Shown here piece by piece: positions 16,885 through 25,226 of a stretch of DNA of 64,000 nt. The stretch is from positions 2,914,001 to 2,978,000 of the forward strand of contig NZ_CP022413.2 of the NCBI RefSeq assembly GCF_002222595.2, written 5' to 3'. A program made the position numbers and the translations under genes. The notes under the pieces are model-generated. The model was not told where the DNA came from. It did not search any database and saw only the letters and a program-made list of their open reading frames with translations. Numbering within the stretch: position 1 is the stretch's first letter; each line of letters opens with the position of its first letter. This stretch comes from Blautia hansenii DSM 20583 (GTDB lineage: Bacteria; Bacillota; Clostridia; Lachnospirales; Lachnospiraceae).

Positions 16885-16917
16885 GGTGAAAAGCTGATTT
16901 TACTCAACCTTTTCACC
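16885..16917 (-). terminator. Terminator of the GH13 amylase gene
   Basis: GGTGAAAAG and CTTTTCACC arms with a 15-nt loop are followed on the minus strand by TTTATTTTT, 17 nt after the amylase stop. Confidence 0.88.
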
Positions 16918-16933
16918 TATTATCATCATACTA

Positions 16934-18295
16934 TTATTCTCTTATTTCTATAAAAGTGCTTCCTGCTGCTTTCATAGTAAGGCAAATCCTGCCGCCTTCC
17001 ACAGGTATCTGTTCTTCTGTTTCCAGATTGATATACCTCTTATTCTCAAATGGAACCGGAATACTTATATTCACTTCCTGCTCATCATTATTTACTGCCA
17101 CAACAAGCCCCTGCTCCTGAGTAAATCTGACAAAAGCATATTGCCTGTTTGTCAGCAGTAGTTCCCGATATCTTCCATAAGCAAGACAATCTGTATATTT
17201 CTTATGCAGATTTCCCAGCCATTTCACATGCTGCATAATCTTAGAATCTTTTTCCTTATTTAAAGCCTCTTCAATCTCTACTGCCGGACGCAGTGGATCG
17301 TCATTTCCACCCTCCTTGCGTCCTTCAATTCCCCATTCGGAGCCATAATAAATAGAAGGAATTCCGGGAAGTGTAAACAGCAGTGTATAAATAGGAAAAA
17401 TGTGGTCTTTTACCTGAATTTTACTGATAATTCTGTCTACATCGTGATTGTCCACAAAGGAATATAACTTCATACCTTTATAAATCCCACCGTTTTCATC
17501 AAATTCTCGGCGAATTGTATGCGCAATCTCAAAATAATTGTGATCATTATGTCCTGAATAAAGCCCCTTATGCAATTCATAATTTGTAACACTGTGAAGC
17601 ATTTTTTGCCCATCCTGAATATAACGGCTGTAATCTCCATGAATGACCTCGCCCATAAGCCAGAAATCTTCCTTTTTCTCACGGGTTCTCTTTCTCATCT
17701 CTTCCATGAAAGAAAATTCCAGGCAATCTGCACAGTCTAAACGAATACCGTCAATATCAAAAGTATCAATCCAGAAATCAATAACTCCAAGAAGATATTC
17801 CCGCACAGCCGGCTCCCATAAATTCAAATTCACCAGTTCAAAGCAATTTCTCCATGCCTCATAACCAAATCCGTCATTATAAGGACTATTCCAGCCAAAA
17901 TTAACACCCTTGTACCAACTACAGTATGGTGACTGCTCTCTGTTTTTCTGTATATCCTGAAAGGCAAAAAATTCTCTTCCCGTGTGATTAAATACACCGT
18001 CTACTACAACCCGAATGCCTGCCTCGTGAGCCTTTCTGACAAAGCGTTTGAAATCCTCATTATCTCCTAATCTACGATCCACAACCTTATAATCCTTTGT
18101 ATCATATCCATGGGTACTGGATTCAAACAACGGTCCTATATAAATAGCAGTGCAACCTAAATCTGCAATATGAGGAAGCCATTTGTCCAGTTCTTCAAAC
18201 CTGTGTACTACCTCTTCTCCCTTATTTTCTCTAGGCGCACCTGTCATGCCAATAGGATAAATATGATAAAACACTGCCTCTTCATACCATGCCAT
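16934..18295 (-). CDS. Cytoplasmic GH13 alpha-amylase/maltodextrin hydrolase
   Basis: A 453-residue GH13 enzyme. Conserved region I is DGVFNH (about 100), region II GIRLDCAD with the nucleophile Asp near 186, region III MGEVIHG with the acid Glu near 215, and region IV VDNHD near 283. A short beta-sandwich domain ends the protein. There is no signal peptide or wall anchor, so it acts on imported maltodextrins or stored glucan. The start is set at ATG 18295, 7 nt after AGGAGG; the ATG at 18301 sits too close to that site, and the frame open to 18457 runs into vanY. It has its own promoter with a palindrome (18332-18360). Confidence 0.93.
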   Translation of the reverse strand: MAWYEEAVFYHIYPIGMTGAPRENKGEEVVHRFEELDKWLPHIADLGCTAIYIGPLFESSTHGYDTKDYKVVDRRLGDNEDFKRFVRKAHEAGIRVVVDGVFNHTGREFFAFQDIQKNREQSPYCSWYKGVNFGWNSPYNDGFGYEAWRNCFELVNLNLWEPAVREYLLGVIDFWIDTFDIDGIRLDCADCLEFSFMEEMRKRTREKKEDFWLMGEVIHGDYSRYIQDGQKMLHSVTNYELHKGLYSGHNDHNYFEIAHTIRREFDENGGIYKGMKLYSFVDNHDVDRIISKIQVKDHIFPIYTLLFTLPGIPSIYYGSEWGIEGRKEGGNDDPLRPAVEIEEALNKEKDSKIMQHVKWLGNLHKKYTDCLAYGRYRELLLTNRQYAFVRFTQEQGLVVAVNNDEQEVNISIPVPFENKRYINLETEEQIPVEGGRICLTMKAAGSTFIEIRE

Positions 18296-18331
18296 AATCA
18301 TTCCTCCTGCTTGTGAATAACTTTTACTCAC

Positions 18332-18360
18332 ATTATACCAATCGGTATAGAAAAAATCAA
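18332..18360 (-). promoter_or_regulatory. Promoter and palindromic operator candidate of the amylase gene
   Basis: TTGATT (18355-18360) and TATAAT (18332-18337) are spaced 17 bp on the minus strand, overlapping the vanY stop. A 16-bp palindrome TATACC-N4-GGTATA (18335-18350) covers the -10 and the spacer, a good place for a repressor. Confidence 0.65.
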
Positions 18361-19160
18361 TGGTGATAGCAATATTCCTCCAGTGTAATCTGATTACTGT
18401 AAATATATTTTGCTGCTTCCTTGCCCACATATCGATAGTGCCATGGTTCATAGACAATTCCCGTTATATCTGCCTTATCCTCAGGATAGCGCAGTATAAA
18501 ACCATATTTCCAGCAATTTTTCATGAGCCATTGTTGTACAGGCTGTTCCTCCATTCCACTGACTATTTTTTGTTCCGCAATATCTGTTATATCTACAGCC
18601 AGCCCTAACTCATGTTCACTTGTCCCCGGAATTGCAACTGATTTTGCCGTTTTTTCTTCTGCCTCCTGTCTGTCCATCCCATCTTTCATATATATCTGAA
18701 TTTGCTGGTTAAAAAGTTCCTGTTGTTTTTCATGAGTCCGATAGGAAGAACAAATAATTGGTGAATATCCCTGCGCACGGCAATCATCCATCATCTGCTG
18801 CAATTCAGGATAACATCTGGAATCAATACTCTGCCCGTTTCTAAGCTGTGTAAGAGATATATTTTCGGCATAAGATTGATCCAGCTTGTGCGAACTATTT
18901 ACTAAAATTAAGTTCCACTTCGTGCCCGCATCTGTTGATGAATCATTTTTCAAATCATCATTATTCTGATTAATTTTTTTAGAATTGTTATGTTTATATA
19001 AAATTTTTCCCTCTGCCGAGACGCTTGTTCTGACAATTCCTGCTGCAACTATGACACAAATCACACATACCATAATTTCGCTCATCAATACACCTACCAT
19101 CCTTCTTTTACGTGACATTCCCTTTCTTCGTCTTATTTTCCTCTTAATCACAAAACGCAC
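18357..19160 (-). CDS. VanY-like D-Ala-D-Ala carboxypeptidase (peptidase M15B)
   Basis: A 267-residue protein (about 264 if GTG 19151 is used) with a basic N-terminus, one membrane segment (about 22-46) and an outside M15B domain. The zinc-site motifs are SEHELGLAVDITD (His and Asp, about 180-190) and EPWHYRYVG (His near 240); CSSYRTHEKQ is the family's substrate-side motif. It trims the C-terminal D-Ala from peptidoglycan stem peptides at the membrane surface, which changes cross-linking and can lower glycopeptide binding. It follows a two-component system and a membrane-anchored protein and has a promoter-proximal direct repeat like that of the regulator. GTG at 19151 has an AGAGG site with 8-nt spacing; GTG at 19160 is the longer alternative. 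Confidence 0.88.
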   Translation of the reverse strand: MRFVIKRKIRRRKGMSRKRRMVGVLMSEIMVCVICVIVAAGIVRTSVSAEGKILYKHNNSKKINQNNDDLKNDSSTDAGTKWNLILVNSSHKLDQSYAENISLTQLRNGQSIDSRCYPELQQMMDDCRAQGYSPIICSSYRTHEKQQELFNQQIQIYMKDGMDRQEAEEKTAKSVAIPGTSEHELGLAVDITDIAEQKIVSGMEEQPVQQWLMKNCWKYGFILRYPEDKADITGIVYEPWHYRYVGKEAAKYIYSNQITLEEYCYHH

Positions 19161-19202
19161 CTCTCTTTCCTTTTTCTAAAGGATAGCGCGGTGCGTTTTC
19201 AA

Positions 19203-19233
19203 AATATATTCAGTTTGCCATCCATTTGGCATC
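19203..19233 (-). promoter_or_regulatory. Response-regulator box and -10 of vanY
   Basis: On the minus strand GATGCC-N5-GATGGC (19217-19233, repeat period 11 bp) is followed 8 nt later by TATATT (19203-19208). The same arrangement lies before the regulator gene (22016-22047). It replaces a -35 box, as in OmpR/PhoB-activated promoters. Confidence 0.65.
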
Positions 19234-19933
19234 ATTCAAATGGTAATAATTCAGGTCCCTTATAATAAAAATATACAGACATCAAAATTTCATCTTTGTT
19301 TTTATCAACTAATTTGATTACGTCATAACTATCATCTTCCGGTTCTATACTAAATTCATAATACTCTTCTAAATATGAAATTAAATTAGCCTTAACATAC
19401 TCGCTATTTTTATTATCAATACAATAAGCTGCTGAATTTCCGTCATCTGCTGTAACATTGTAACTCATCTGGACAACCTTTTTATTCTTATCATCCACGC
19501 ACAGCACCAATTCATCACCTGTTAAGCATTTCGCTTTCACCGTCCATATTACAGCGGAAGTAGAGGAATCCTTTATAACCAGCAGGTTACATTTTGCATC
19601 CATACTTGATTTATCAATACTTATCTGCATATAACCCCATCCCTCTAATTGCAATCCCTGCAGGAAAGAGTTACAGACTTCTGCTAATTCTTCTCTTGAT
19701 AAATTTGCCAGTTCTTCCTGATAATCAAACTCATAGTCTTTTTTATACACGACTCTCATAGCCTCTATAATACTATTGGAATGGGTAATTTCTATGGGAT
19801 TTACCTTATATTTTTCCACCTGTTCCAGATTTTCATTTAAAACATTTGAAAAGACAATACGAGGAAAAAACAGTCCAAAACCAATGCATAAAATCATGAT
19901 AAATACTCCAAATACCCATGAATACTTTTTCAT
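19232..19933 (-). CDS. Membrane-anchored extracellular protein of the two-component operon, unknown function
   Basis: A 233-residue protein with one N-terminal membrane segment (about 5-25, no lipobox Cys) and a mostly beta/alpha outside domain of about 200 residues. I do not recognise a family. The three Cys after the membrane segment, in AEVCNSF, AKCNLL and LVLCVDD, could form disulphides. Its ATG overlaps the stop of the histidine kinase gene by 4 nt, so it is made together with the sensor and may modulate it, as accessory proteins of Van/Bce-type sensors do. That role is inferred from position only. Confidence 0.6.
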   Translation of the reverse strand: MKKYSWVFGVFIMILCIGFGLFFPRIVFSNVLNENLEQVEKYKVNPIEITHSNSIIEAMRVVYKKDYEFDYQEELANLSREELAEVCNSFLQGLQLEGWGYMQISIDKSSMDAKCNLLVIKDSSTSAVIWTVKAKCLTGDELVLCVDDKNKKVVQMSYNVTADDGNSAAYCIDNKNSEYVKANLISYLEEYYEFSIEPEDDSYDVIKLVDKNKDEILMSVYFYYKGPELLPFE

Positions 19934-21327
19934 ATTCTGCCTCCCCGTATCTGCACTTTCACCACTGTTCCAACACCCACTTCACTTTCTATTGAAAGAC
20001 TTCCGTTATGAATTTTTGCTATCCGATCACAAAGTGACAGCCCCAGTCCGGCACCTCCAAAGCTACGGCTTCTGGCTTTATCTATACGATAAAAGGCTTC
20101 TGTTATATGCACCAGTTTATCTTTTGGAATACCACATCCGGTGTCCTGAATGAGCAAATCGCAACCATCTTTTTTCATGGAAAGTACTATTTTGATAACA
20201 CCACCATTTTCCATAGCACGTCTGGCATTTTCTAAGAGATTTACAACCAGAGAGACAAAAAGATCCGGTTCCAGCATACAATTACCAGCCTCACATTTTT
20301 TCTCTATCTCTATCCCATTTTCTTGAAAATATGGTACATAATGCTTCACCACATTTTCTATCAAATATGCCGGGTTTTGAATTGTCAGCTCCTGCTCTTT
20401 ATTACCTGCGGCAATGAGTTCAAGAAGCTTTATAGACAGCCTCTCCAATCGTTTACTTTCAGAATATATATAGTTTGCAGCGTCTGTCTGCTCCTCCTGA
20501 CTTAAATTCTGACGTCTCAACAAATCTGCATATCCAATCATAGATGTCATTGGCGTTTTCAGTTCATGTGTAAAATTTGCAATAAACTGATTCTGTCTGT
20601 CCACCGCCGCATTTAATTCCTCCATTTTGTCAACAAGCGTATCTGTCATACGGTCAAATTCTACTGAAAGTTCTTCTATCTCATCGTTTGTATGAATATC
20701 ACTTCTCAAATCATAGTTCCCTTGTGTAATACTGGAAACGATTTTCTTCAGCCTGCTTATGGGTTTTGTTAAAAAATATGATAAAATATAAGAGAAAACT
20801 GCGCTGCAGGTCACTACAAAAAGAAAAACCGCTATATAAAGTTTCTGCAATTCCTCTCTTTGCTCGTATACTTTTGTGATGTCATATAAAGCATCTATAT
20901 ATAAGTCTGCATTTTCCACTTTAATCACTGAACAAAGCTGAATATAGTACTGATTTTCACTACGGATAATCTTATATGCTACATTTCTGTAATCTGCTTT
21001 ATCACACATTTCTTCCATATCATTCACAAAATCACTACTTTTATATATAAGTTCTTTGTCTTTATGCAGACTTATAGCAACAAACAAATCATTTTGTTCC
21101 ACAATCTTCCCAAAATCCTTAGAAATCTCACTTGCTGTCGTCCAAGTAGTTTCCTGACTAAGCAGAGAAAATGTATGAATAACCATGTCAAATGATTTTA
21201 TTGCAGATATCTTTTCACGATTTATAGAGCTTTGAAAGGAACTGTATAAAAGAAATGTACCACCAATTCCAAAAATAAACGCAATCATGGAAATCATACA
21301 CAAAGTCACTTTATATCGAAACTTCAT
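19930..21327 (-). CDS. Sensor histidine kinase (OmpR-partner, VanS/PhoR-like layout)
   Basis: A 465-residue membrane kinase. It has a membrane segment at about 8-32, an outside sensor region at 33-163, a second membrane segment at 164-188, HAMP at 190-240, and HisKA with the phospho-acceptor His near 253 in NFTHELKTPMTS. The ATP-binding domain has an N box (LVVNLLENARRAM), G1 (DTGCGIP), F (FYRID) and G2 (GGAGLGLSL) motifs. It phosphorylates the regulator encoded directly upstream (4-nt overlap) and is followed by a membrane-anchored protein (4-nt overlap) and vanY. A cell-envelope signal is likely from the vanY link. Confidence 0.93.
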   Translation of the reverse strand: MKFRYKVTLCMISMIAFIFGIGGTFLLYSSFQSSINREKISAIKSFDMVIHTFSLLSQETTWTTASEISKDFGKIVEQNDLFVAISLHKDKELIYKSSDFVNDMEEMCDKADYRNVAYKIIRSENQYYIQLCSVIKVENADLYIDALYDITKVYEQREELQKLYIAVFLFVVTCSAVFSYILSYFLTKPISRLKKIVSSITQGNYDLRSDIHTNDEIEELSVEFDRMTDTLVDKMEELNAAVDRQNQFIANFTHELKTPMTSMIGYADLLRRQNLSQEEQTDAANYIYSESKRLERLSIKLLELIAAGNKEQELTIQNPAYLIENVVKHYVPYFQENGIEIEKKCEAGNCMLEPDLFVSLVVNLLENARRAMENGGVIKIVLSMKKDGCDLLIQDTGCGIPKDKLVHITEAFYRIDKARSRSFGGAGLGLSLCDRIAKIHNGSLSIESEVGVGTVVKVQIRGGRI

Positions 21328-21986
21328 GCCCTCATCTCCAATCGATATCCTACTTTATTAACTGCTTTTATCATGTCTTCCAGATGAGCTTTTCTTCGAA
21401 GTCTCTGTACATGCAAGTCCACTGTCTTACTGGTATATTCCAGGTTTCCTCCCCATACCCGCTCATATATAGTTTCTCTATATAATGCCACGTTTGGATT
21501 CTGTGCAAAAAGCACAAGCAAATCATATTCCTTTGGTGTCAGCGCTACTTCCTGTTCATCATATCGAACCACATGCTGTTTCAAATTAATTGTCAGCTTA
21601 TCATTAATTTGGATAATATCCGAAGTCTTATGAAATCTTCTGAGTACCACCTCAACCCTTGCCAAAAGTTCTACAACCTCAAATGGTTTTACGATATAAT
21701 CCTCTGCACCCATTTTTAAACCTTTTACTCTATCATCAATCGAATTCATTGCCGTGATAAAAATAACCGGGATATCAAAGGGTTTTATATATTCCAGCAA
21801 TTCAAATCCGTCAATATATGGGATCATAATATCCAGAAGAATTAAATCATATCTGTTTTCCTCTATCATATCAGCCGCAGTCTCACCATCATACACACAA
21901 GAACAAAAATATCCCGCTCCTTTCAACGACAGTTTTATCAAATCAGAAATGGGCTTTTCATCCTCAACAATTAAAATATTTACCAT
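21324..21986 (-). CDS. OmpR-family response regulator
   Basis: A 220-residue regulator. The receiver domain (1-120) has acidic pocket E8-D9-E10, phospho-acceptor D52 in LLDIMIP, the Thr/Ser switch region FITAM and Lys in VKPF. The C-terminal winged helix (about 125-220) has LTPKEYDLL and VDLHVQRLRRK. It is the first gene of the operon. Its promoter carries an 11-bp-period direct repeat GATGCC-N5-GATGCC in place of a -35 box, repeated before vanY, which points to autoregulation and control of vanY. Confidence 0.94.
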   Translation of the reverse strand: MVNILIVEDEKPISDLIKLSLKGAGYFCSCVYDGETAADMIEENRYDLILLDIMIPYIDGFELLEYIKPFDIPVIFITAMNSIDDRVKGLKMGAEDYIVKPFEVVELLARVEVVLRRFHKTSDIIQINDKLTINLKQHVVRYDEQEVALTPKEYDLLVLFAQNPNVALYRETIYERVWGGNLEYTSKTVDLHVQRLRRKAHLEDMIKAVNKVGYRLEMRA

Positions 21987-22015
21987 AGCTTTCCCCCTGT
22001 CTATATCCTGCGGCT

Positions 22016-22047
22016 ATTATATATCATAACGGCATCCTTTTGGCATC
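22016..22047 (-). promoter_or_regulatory. Autoregulated promoter of the two-component operon
   Basis: GATGCC AAAAG GATGCC (22031-22047 on the minus strand) is a perfect direct repeat with 11-bp period; TATAAT (22016-22021) follows 9 nt later, and there is no -35 match. The spacing fits two head-to-tail OmpR-type monomers contacting polymerase. A near copy precedes vanY. Confidence 0.72.
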
Positions 22048-22055
22048 AAAAAATC

Positions 22056-22337
22056 CTATCTTACATGAAAGCCTTTTTCATGCTGCTCCTTAGGAAGTGG
22101 TTTTCTATCTATCCATGAAATCTGAATATACGGACTCTGATTAATCATCTTCAGAACCCTGTTAATCTGCTCTGCTGTCCCCTGTGCTTCCATCACAACA
22201 CTGCCATCCCACTCATTTGTTACCCATCCGGTCACTCCCGAACTGTCTGCTGCATACTTTGCCCGATAGCGAAAGCCAACTCCCTGTACCCTTCCTGTAA
22301 ATGTCAGACGTTCACGGATGATATTTTGTTCATTCAT
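22056..22337 (-). CDS. acyP: Acylphosphatase
   Basis: A 93-residue single-domain acylphosphatase that hydrolyses carboxyl-phosphate bonds. The phosphate-binding loop with its Arg is GRVQGVGFRYR (about 15-25) and the catalytic Asn is in TGWVTNEWDGSV. The length is normal for the family. It lies between the SLC13/ArsB-type transporter gene and the regulator operon, in the same direction, with no sign of a functional link. Confidence 0.94.
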   Translation of the reverse strand: MNEQNIIRERLTFTGRVQGVGFRYRAKYAADSSGVTGWVTNEWDGSVVMEAQGTAEQINRVLKMINQSPYIQISWIDRKPLPKEQHEKGFHVR

Positions 22338-22400
22338 TTTATCGTTCCTCCTTCCCGTTATAAGAGGTAATTATCTTTTTTCCATATTTCTGTGCCATTA

Positions 22401-23486
22401 TCATAAAAACATAAATGCAGCCAGAATAAACACCATCAAAAATAAAATATTTGCAATTGTAAAGTACAAAATATACTTTCCTTTTCGACTAGGTCCAGAG
22501 GCTACAATAAGCCGGTAAGAAATCAAACTCGCCATTGATGCAATCAATGTTCCAAGCCCTCCGATATTTGTTCCGACAATCAAAGCTTCCCATTTCTGTG
22601 TAAATCCGGACAATAACAGCGCAGCCGGAACATTGCTGATGACCTGTGAAGAAGCTACTGCTGTGAGTATTTCATTTCCACTGATGATTCCTTTTAAAAA
22701 ATCACAAAAAGCCGGAATACGTCCCATATTTCCGATAAAAATAAAAAATCCCGCAAATGTAAGCAGCAAAGAATAGTCAATCACCTTTAACGTATCCCTA
22801 TCTGTGAAAAATACAACAAAAACTGTCACAATAGTGACAAACCATGCGGGCAATATCTGTGCCACACAGAGCAGACACTGCACAAACAAAACCGCATAGA
22901 TCACTTGCTTCCGATAGTTCTTGAAAGATACTTCCGAAGCAATCTGTAACGTGTGCAACGGCTGTTTTTTTCGAAGGACAATGGCCACGAAAAGTAACAC
23001 CGCCGCAAGAACAGTATACGGAAGCATCAATGCAAGAAATTCTCCCATTTCCATTCCGGATTTAGAATACAGATAAAGATTTTGGGGATTTCCAATTGGG
23101 GTAAACATACTTCCAAGGTTCGCTGCTATTGTCTGTAACACAACCACCAAAATAATGCTCTCCCTCCGGTCAGACATCTCTAATACCTGAATTGCAAATG
23201 GCACAAATGTGATAAGCGCCACATCATTGGTAATCAGCATACTGGATATAAAACATAAAAAAACAAGTATCAACTCCAACTGGTGACTGTTTTTTACTTT
23301 TGTAAGTAATCTATCGGCTGCCTGCCGAAATATGCCGAGACGATTTGCGCCTGCCATCACTGCCATCAGGCAAAACAAAAGCCCAAGCGTATGAAAATCA
23401 ATATAGCTTAAATATGCACTATCCGGCGGAACCGCAAGCGCAGATATAAGTGCAAGCACCCATGCAATAATCAATACAATATTCAT
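22401..23486 (-). CDS. ArsB/NhaD/SLC13-type ion transporter
   Basis: A 361-residue membrane protein of the IT superfamily with about 10 membrane segments. The repeated half-site motifs are visible: SSMLITNDVALITFVPF in the first half and SQVISNVPAALLLSGF in the second, with GSMFTPIGNPQN. These are the helix-breaking hairpins that bind substrate in CitMHS, ArsB and NhaD-like proteins. It is shorter than most members (about 420-450), the first segments being condensed. Substrate (arsenite, carboxylate or Na+/H+) cannot be told from sequence, and no arsenic genes are near. Confidence 0.85.
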   Translation of the reverse strand: MNIVLIIAWVLALISALAVPPDSAYLSYIDFHTLGLLFCLMAVMAGANRLGIFRQAADRLLTKVKNSHQLELILVFLCFISSMLITNDVALITFVPFAIQVLEMSDRRESIILVVVLQTIAANLGSMFTPIGNPQNLYLYSKSGMEMGEFLALMLPYTVLAAVLLFVAIVLRKKQPLHTLQIASEVSFKNYRKQVIYAVLFVQCLLCVAQILPAWFVTIVTVFVVFFTDRDTLKVIDYSLLLTFAGFFIFIGNMGRIPAFCDFLKGIISGNEILTAVASSQVISNVPAALLLSGFTQKWEALIVGTNIGGLGTLIASMASLISYRLIVASGPSRKGKYILYFTIANILFLMVFILAAFMFL

Positions 23487-23509
23487 TCTTTTCCTCTTTC
23501 CGTTCTTTT

Positions 23510-24640
23510 CTACAAATATTCCCCTAACCGCTCTTTTACGCTCGCTTCAATCTCTTTCATGATATCCAGACATTTTTCTTTATTCATTCCTGCTGCTATG
23601 CCTACTGCAAGAATTTCTTTTTCTCCCGGATTGCGGCCATTTCCATCCACTGCTGTCGTATGCTCCCCATAATACGTATTACTATAAGTAAGATCATAAG
23701 CAGGACTCAAACGCCAGCTATCATTTTCTTCATCATAAAGAAATGCAAAATTCTTCGAATGATCATCCCTGTTATGCGCAAATACATTAAAACACATTCG
23801 GCGAAACATATTTTCTAAATCCATCTCATTATTATTCGTCAATATTTTTGTCAACTTCATAAGGCCATGATAATCCATACTTGGCTGTTCAAAATCCAAC
23901 TCCAAAAGTGCCGCAGCTGTAAGCATATGAATCTTTTTTTCTCCTCTTGTATCCACTGCCCTGTCAAAACGTTTCGTTCCAAAATATCCTTCACATTTTT
24001 CAGATGGAAATAATCTGGTCTCACTCATAATAATTCCACACTGTCTTGCGCAGCAAGAATAATCATACTCCATCTTTCCTGCATTTTCACCATCTACATG
24101 AGCAGGAAATTTAATAATCCATTGCTCTTCACCTATTGATGTCATAATCTTCGGTCTGGCTCCGCCACTTGTACCTCCTAACTGATAGAGTTCATCCAGA
24201 TTATCCGAATATTCTGTATTTAATATTTTCTGACACTGTGCTGCCAATTCATCCAAATCTAAGTTATCCCTTTGTTTTGGAAACTCTCTTGCCGGCTGAT
24301 ACGTAAGTGCTCCCATTCCCGACCTTCCAACAATTGCCAAACGATCTAATACTGTCAAATTATCTGGATTTTGTTTATGCGAACGTAATAATCGGTTCAG
24401 CAGCAAGTTTCCCCAGCCATCCGGAAGACTATCCGCAAATACTCCAAAAAGTCCCTGAAAATAATCTTTTGTCGGAATAAACACCTGGTCTTTTAATGGA
24501 AGAGAAAAGGGGCTGATTGAAAATCCTTTTTCAATCCAACTTTTACTATACTGAAACGCAATTTTACGACCGGCTGTCATCGCCAGCGTCCCGACCAATC
24601 GTTCATTATAATATACTTGTAACGAATTATCTCGTTTCAT
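23510..24640 (-). CDS. hipA: HipA-type serine/threonine kinase toxin
   Basis: A 376-residue HipA-like kinase. The N-terminal subdomain (about 1-110, LVGTLAMTAGRK.. FADSLPDGWGN) and C-terminal kinase core are both present. The catalytic motif HNRDDHSKN is near 297, the metal-binding Asp in YDLTYSN near 315, and the P-loop-like GGTSGGARPK near 165. Family members phosphorylate glutamyl-tRNA synthetase or other targets and cause growth arrest or persistence. The start is set at ATG 24640, 6 nt after AGGAGG and overlapping the 3' end of the hipB gene by 14 nt; the frame reaching 24721 is only a shadow of hipB. Confidence 0.92.
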   Translation of the reverse strand: MKRDNSLQVYYNERLVGTLAMTAGRKIAFQYSKSWIEKGFSISPFSLPLKDQVFIPTKDYFQGLFGVFADSLPDGWGNLLLNRLLRSHKQNPDNLTVLDRLAIVGRSGMGALTYQPAREFPKQRDNLDLDELAAQCQKILNTEYSDNLDELYQLGGTSGGARPKIMTSIGEEQWIIKFPAHVDGENAGKMEYDYSCCARQCGIIMSETRLFPSEKCEGYFGTKRFDRAVDTRGEKKIHMLTAAALLELDFEQPSMDYHGLMKLTKILTNNNEMDLENMFRRMCFNVFAHNRDDHSKNFAFLYDEENDSWRLSPAYDLTYSNTYYGEHTTAVDGNGRNPGEKEILAVGIAAGMNKEKCLDIMKEIEASVKERLGEYL

Positions 24641-24905
24641 TAATAACCTCCTGAATATCCTTATATGGTACATTTGTGAATATATCTCTAAGCTCACCAG
24701 CAATATCCAAAGCCATTGCAATCTTCGTCAGTGAGAGTAAGGATATCTTTCCTGTCATTTCAAATCTCTTGATCGAACCATAACTCACTCCACTCATAGA
24801 AGCCAGTTTTTCCTGTGAAATAGAACGCCTTTTTCTGATGTTGCGCACTCGCCGTGCAAGTTTCTGATCCAGTTCTTCTGCTGTTTCCCATACAAGCTGT
24901 CGCAT
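24627..24905 (-). CDS. hipB: HipB-type antitoxin/repressor (XRE helix-turn-helix)
   Basis: A 92-residue XRE-family protein. The helix-turn-helix spans SISQEKLASMSGVSYGSIKR. It should bind HipA to neutralise it and repress the operon through the two identical palindromes at 24923-24980. ATG 24905 follows AGGTGA by 4 nt. The 3' end overlaps hipA, the usual order for hipBA modules. Confidence 0.9.
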   Translation of the reverse strand: MRQLVWETAEELDQKLARRVRNIRKRRSISQEKLASMSGVSYGSIKRFEMTGKISLLSLTKIAMALDIAGELRDIFTNVPYKDIQEVINETR

Positions 24906-24922
24906 TTCTTCACCTCTTTCTC

Positions 24923-24980
24923 TGATAATATATTATCTATTTTTTGTGATTTTCTGCTATTTTAGATAATATATTATCTA
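24923..24980 (-). promoter_or_regulatory. Twin palindromic operators of hipBA
   Basis: The palindrome GATAATATATTATC occurs twice, at 24924-24937 and 24965-24978, 41 bp apart (about four helical turns). The outer copy extends to an 18-bp perfect palindrome. The pair overlaps the hipBA promoter region and fits cooperative HipB binding. The rest of the 321-nt gap up to the lysS stop holds the lysS terminator and otherwise AT-rich DNA with no gene I can support. Confidence 0.8.
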
Positions 24981-25184
24981 TTTTTATTTTATCACATATT
25001 TCTTGTAATAACAATGATTTAACCATAAAACGATTACCTGTATCATTATAAAGAATGGCTTGTAATAGTGCTCTATAATATTAAAAAAGACGGTAAATAT
25101 GAACTGTCCTTTTAGCTGAAATCTCTTTTCCCTTTTCAGCAGGTACACTTCTAATGTCTACTTTTCCATTCCTTGATTCTAAAA

Positions 25185-25212
25185 ATGGGCAATCCCCCTT
25201 GGGACTGCCCAT
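25185..25212 (-). terminator. Terminator of greA-lysS
   Basis: A strong GC-rich stem, ATGGGCAATCCC paired with GGGACTGCCCAT (one mismatch), is followed by TTTTTAG on the minus strand, 15 nt after the lysS stop. Confidence 0.9.
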
Positions 25213-25226
25213 TTAATCACATTTTA

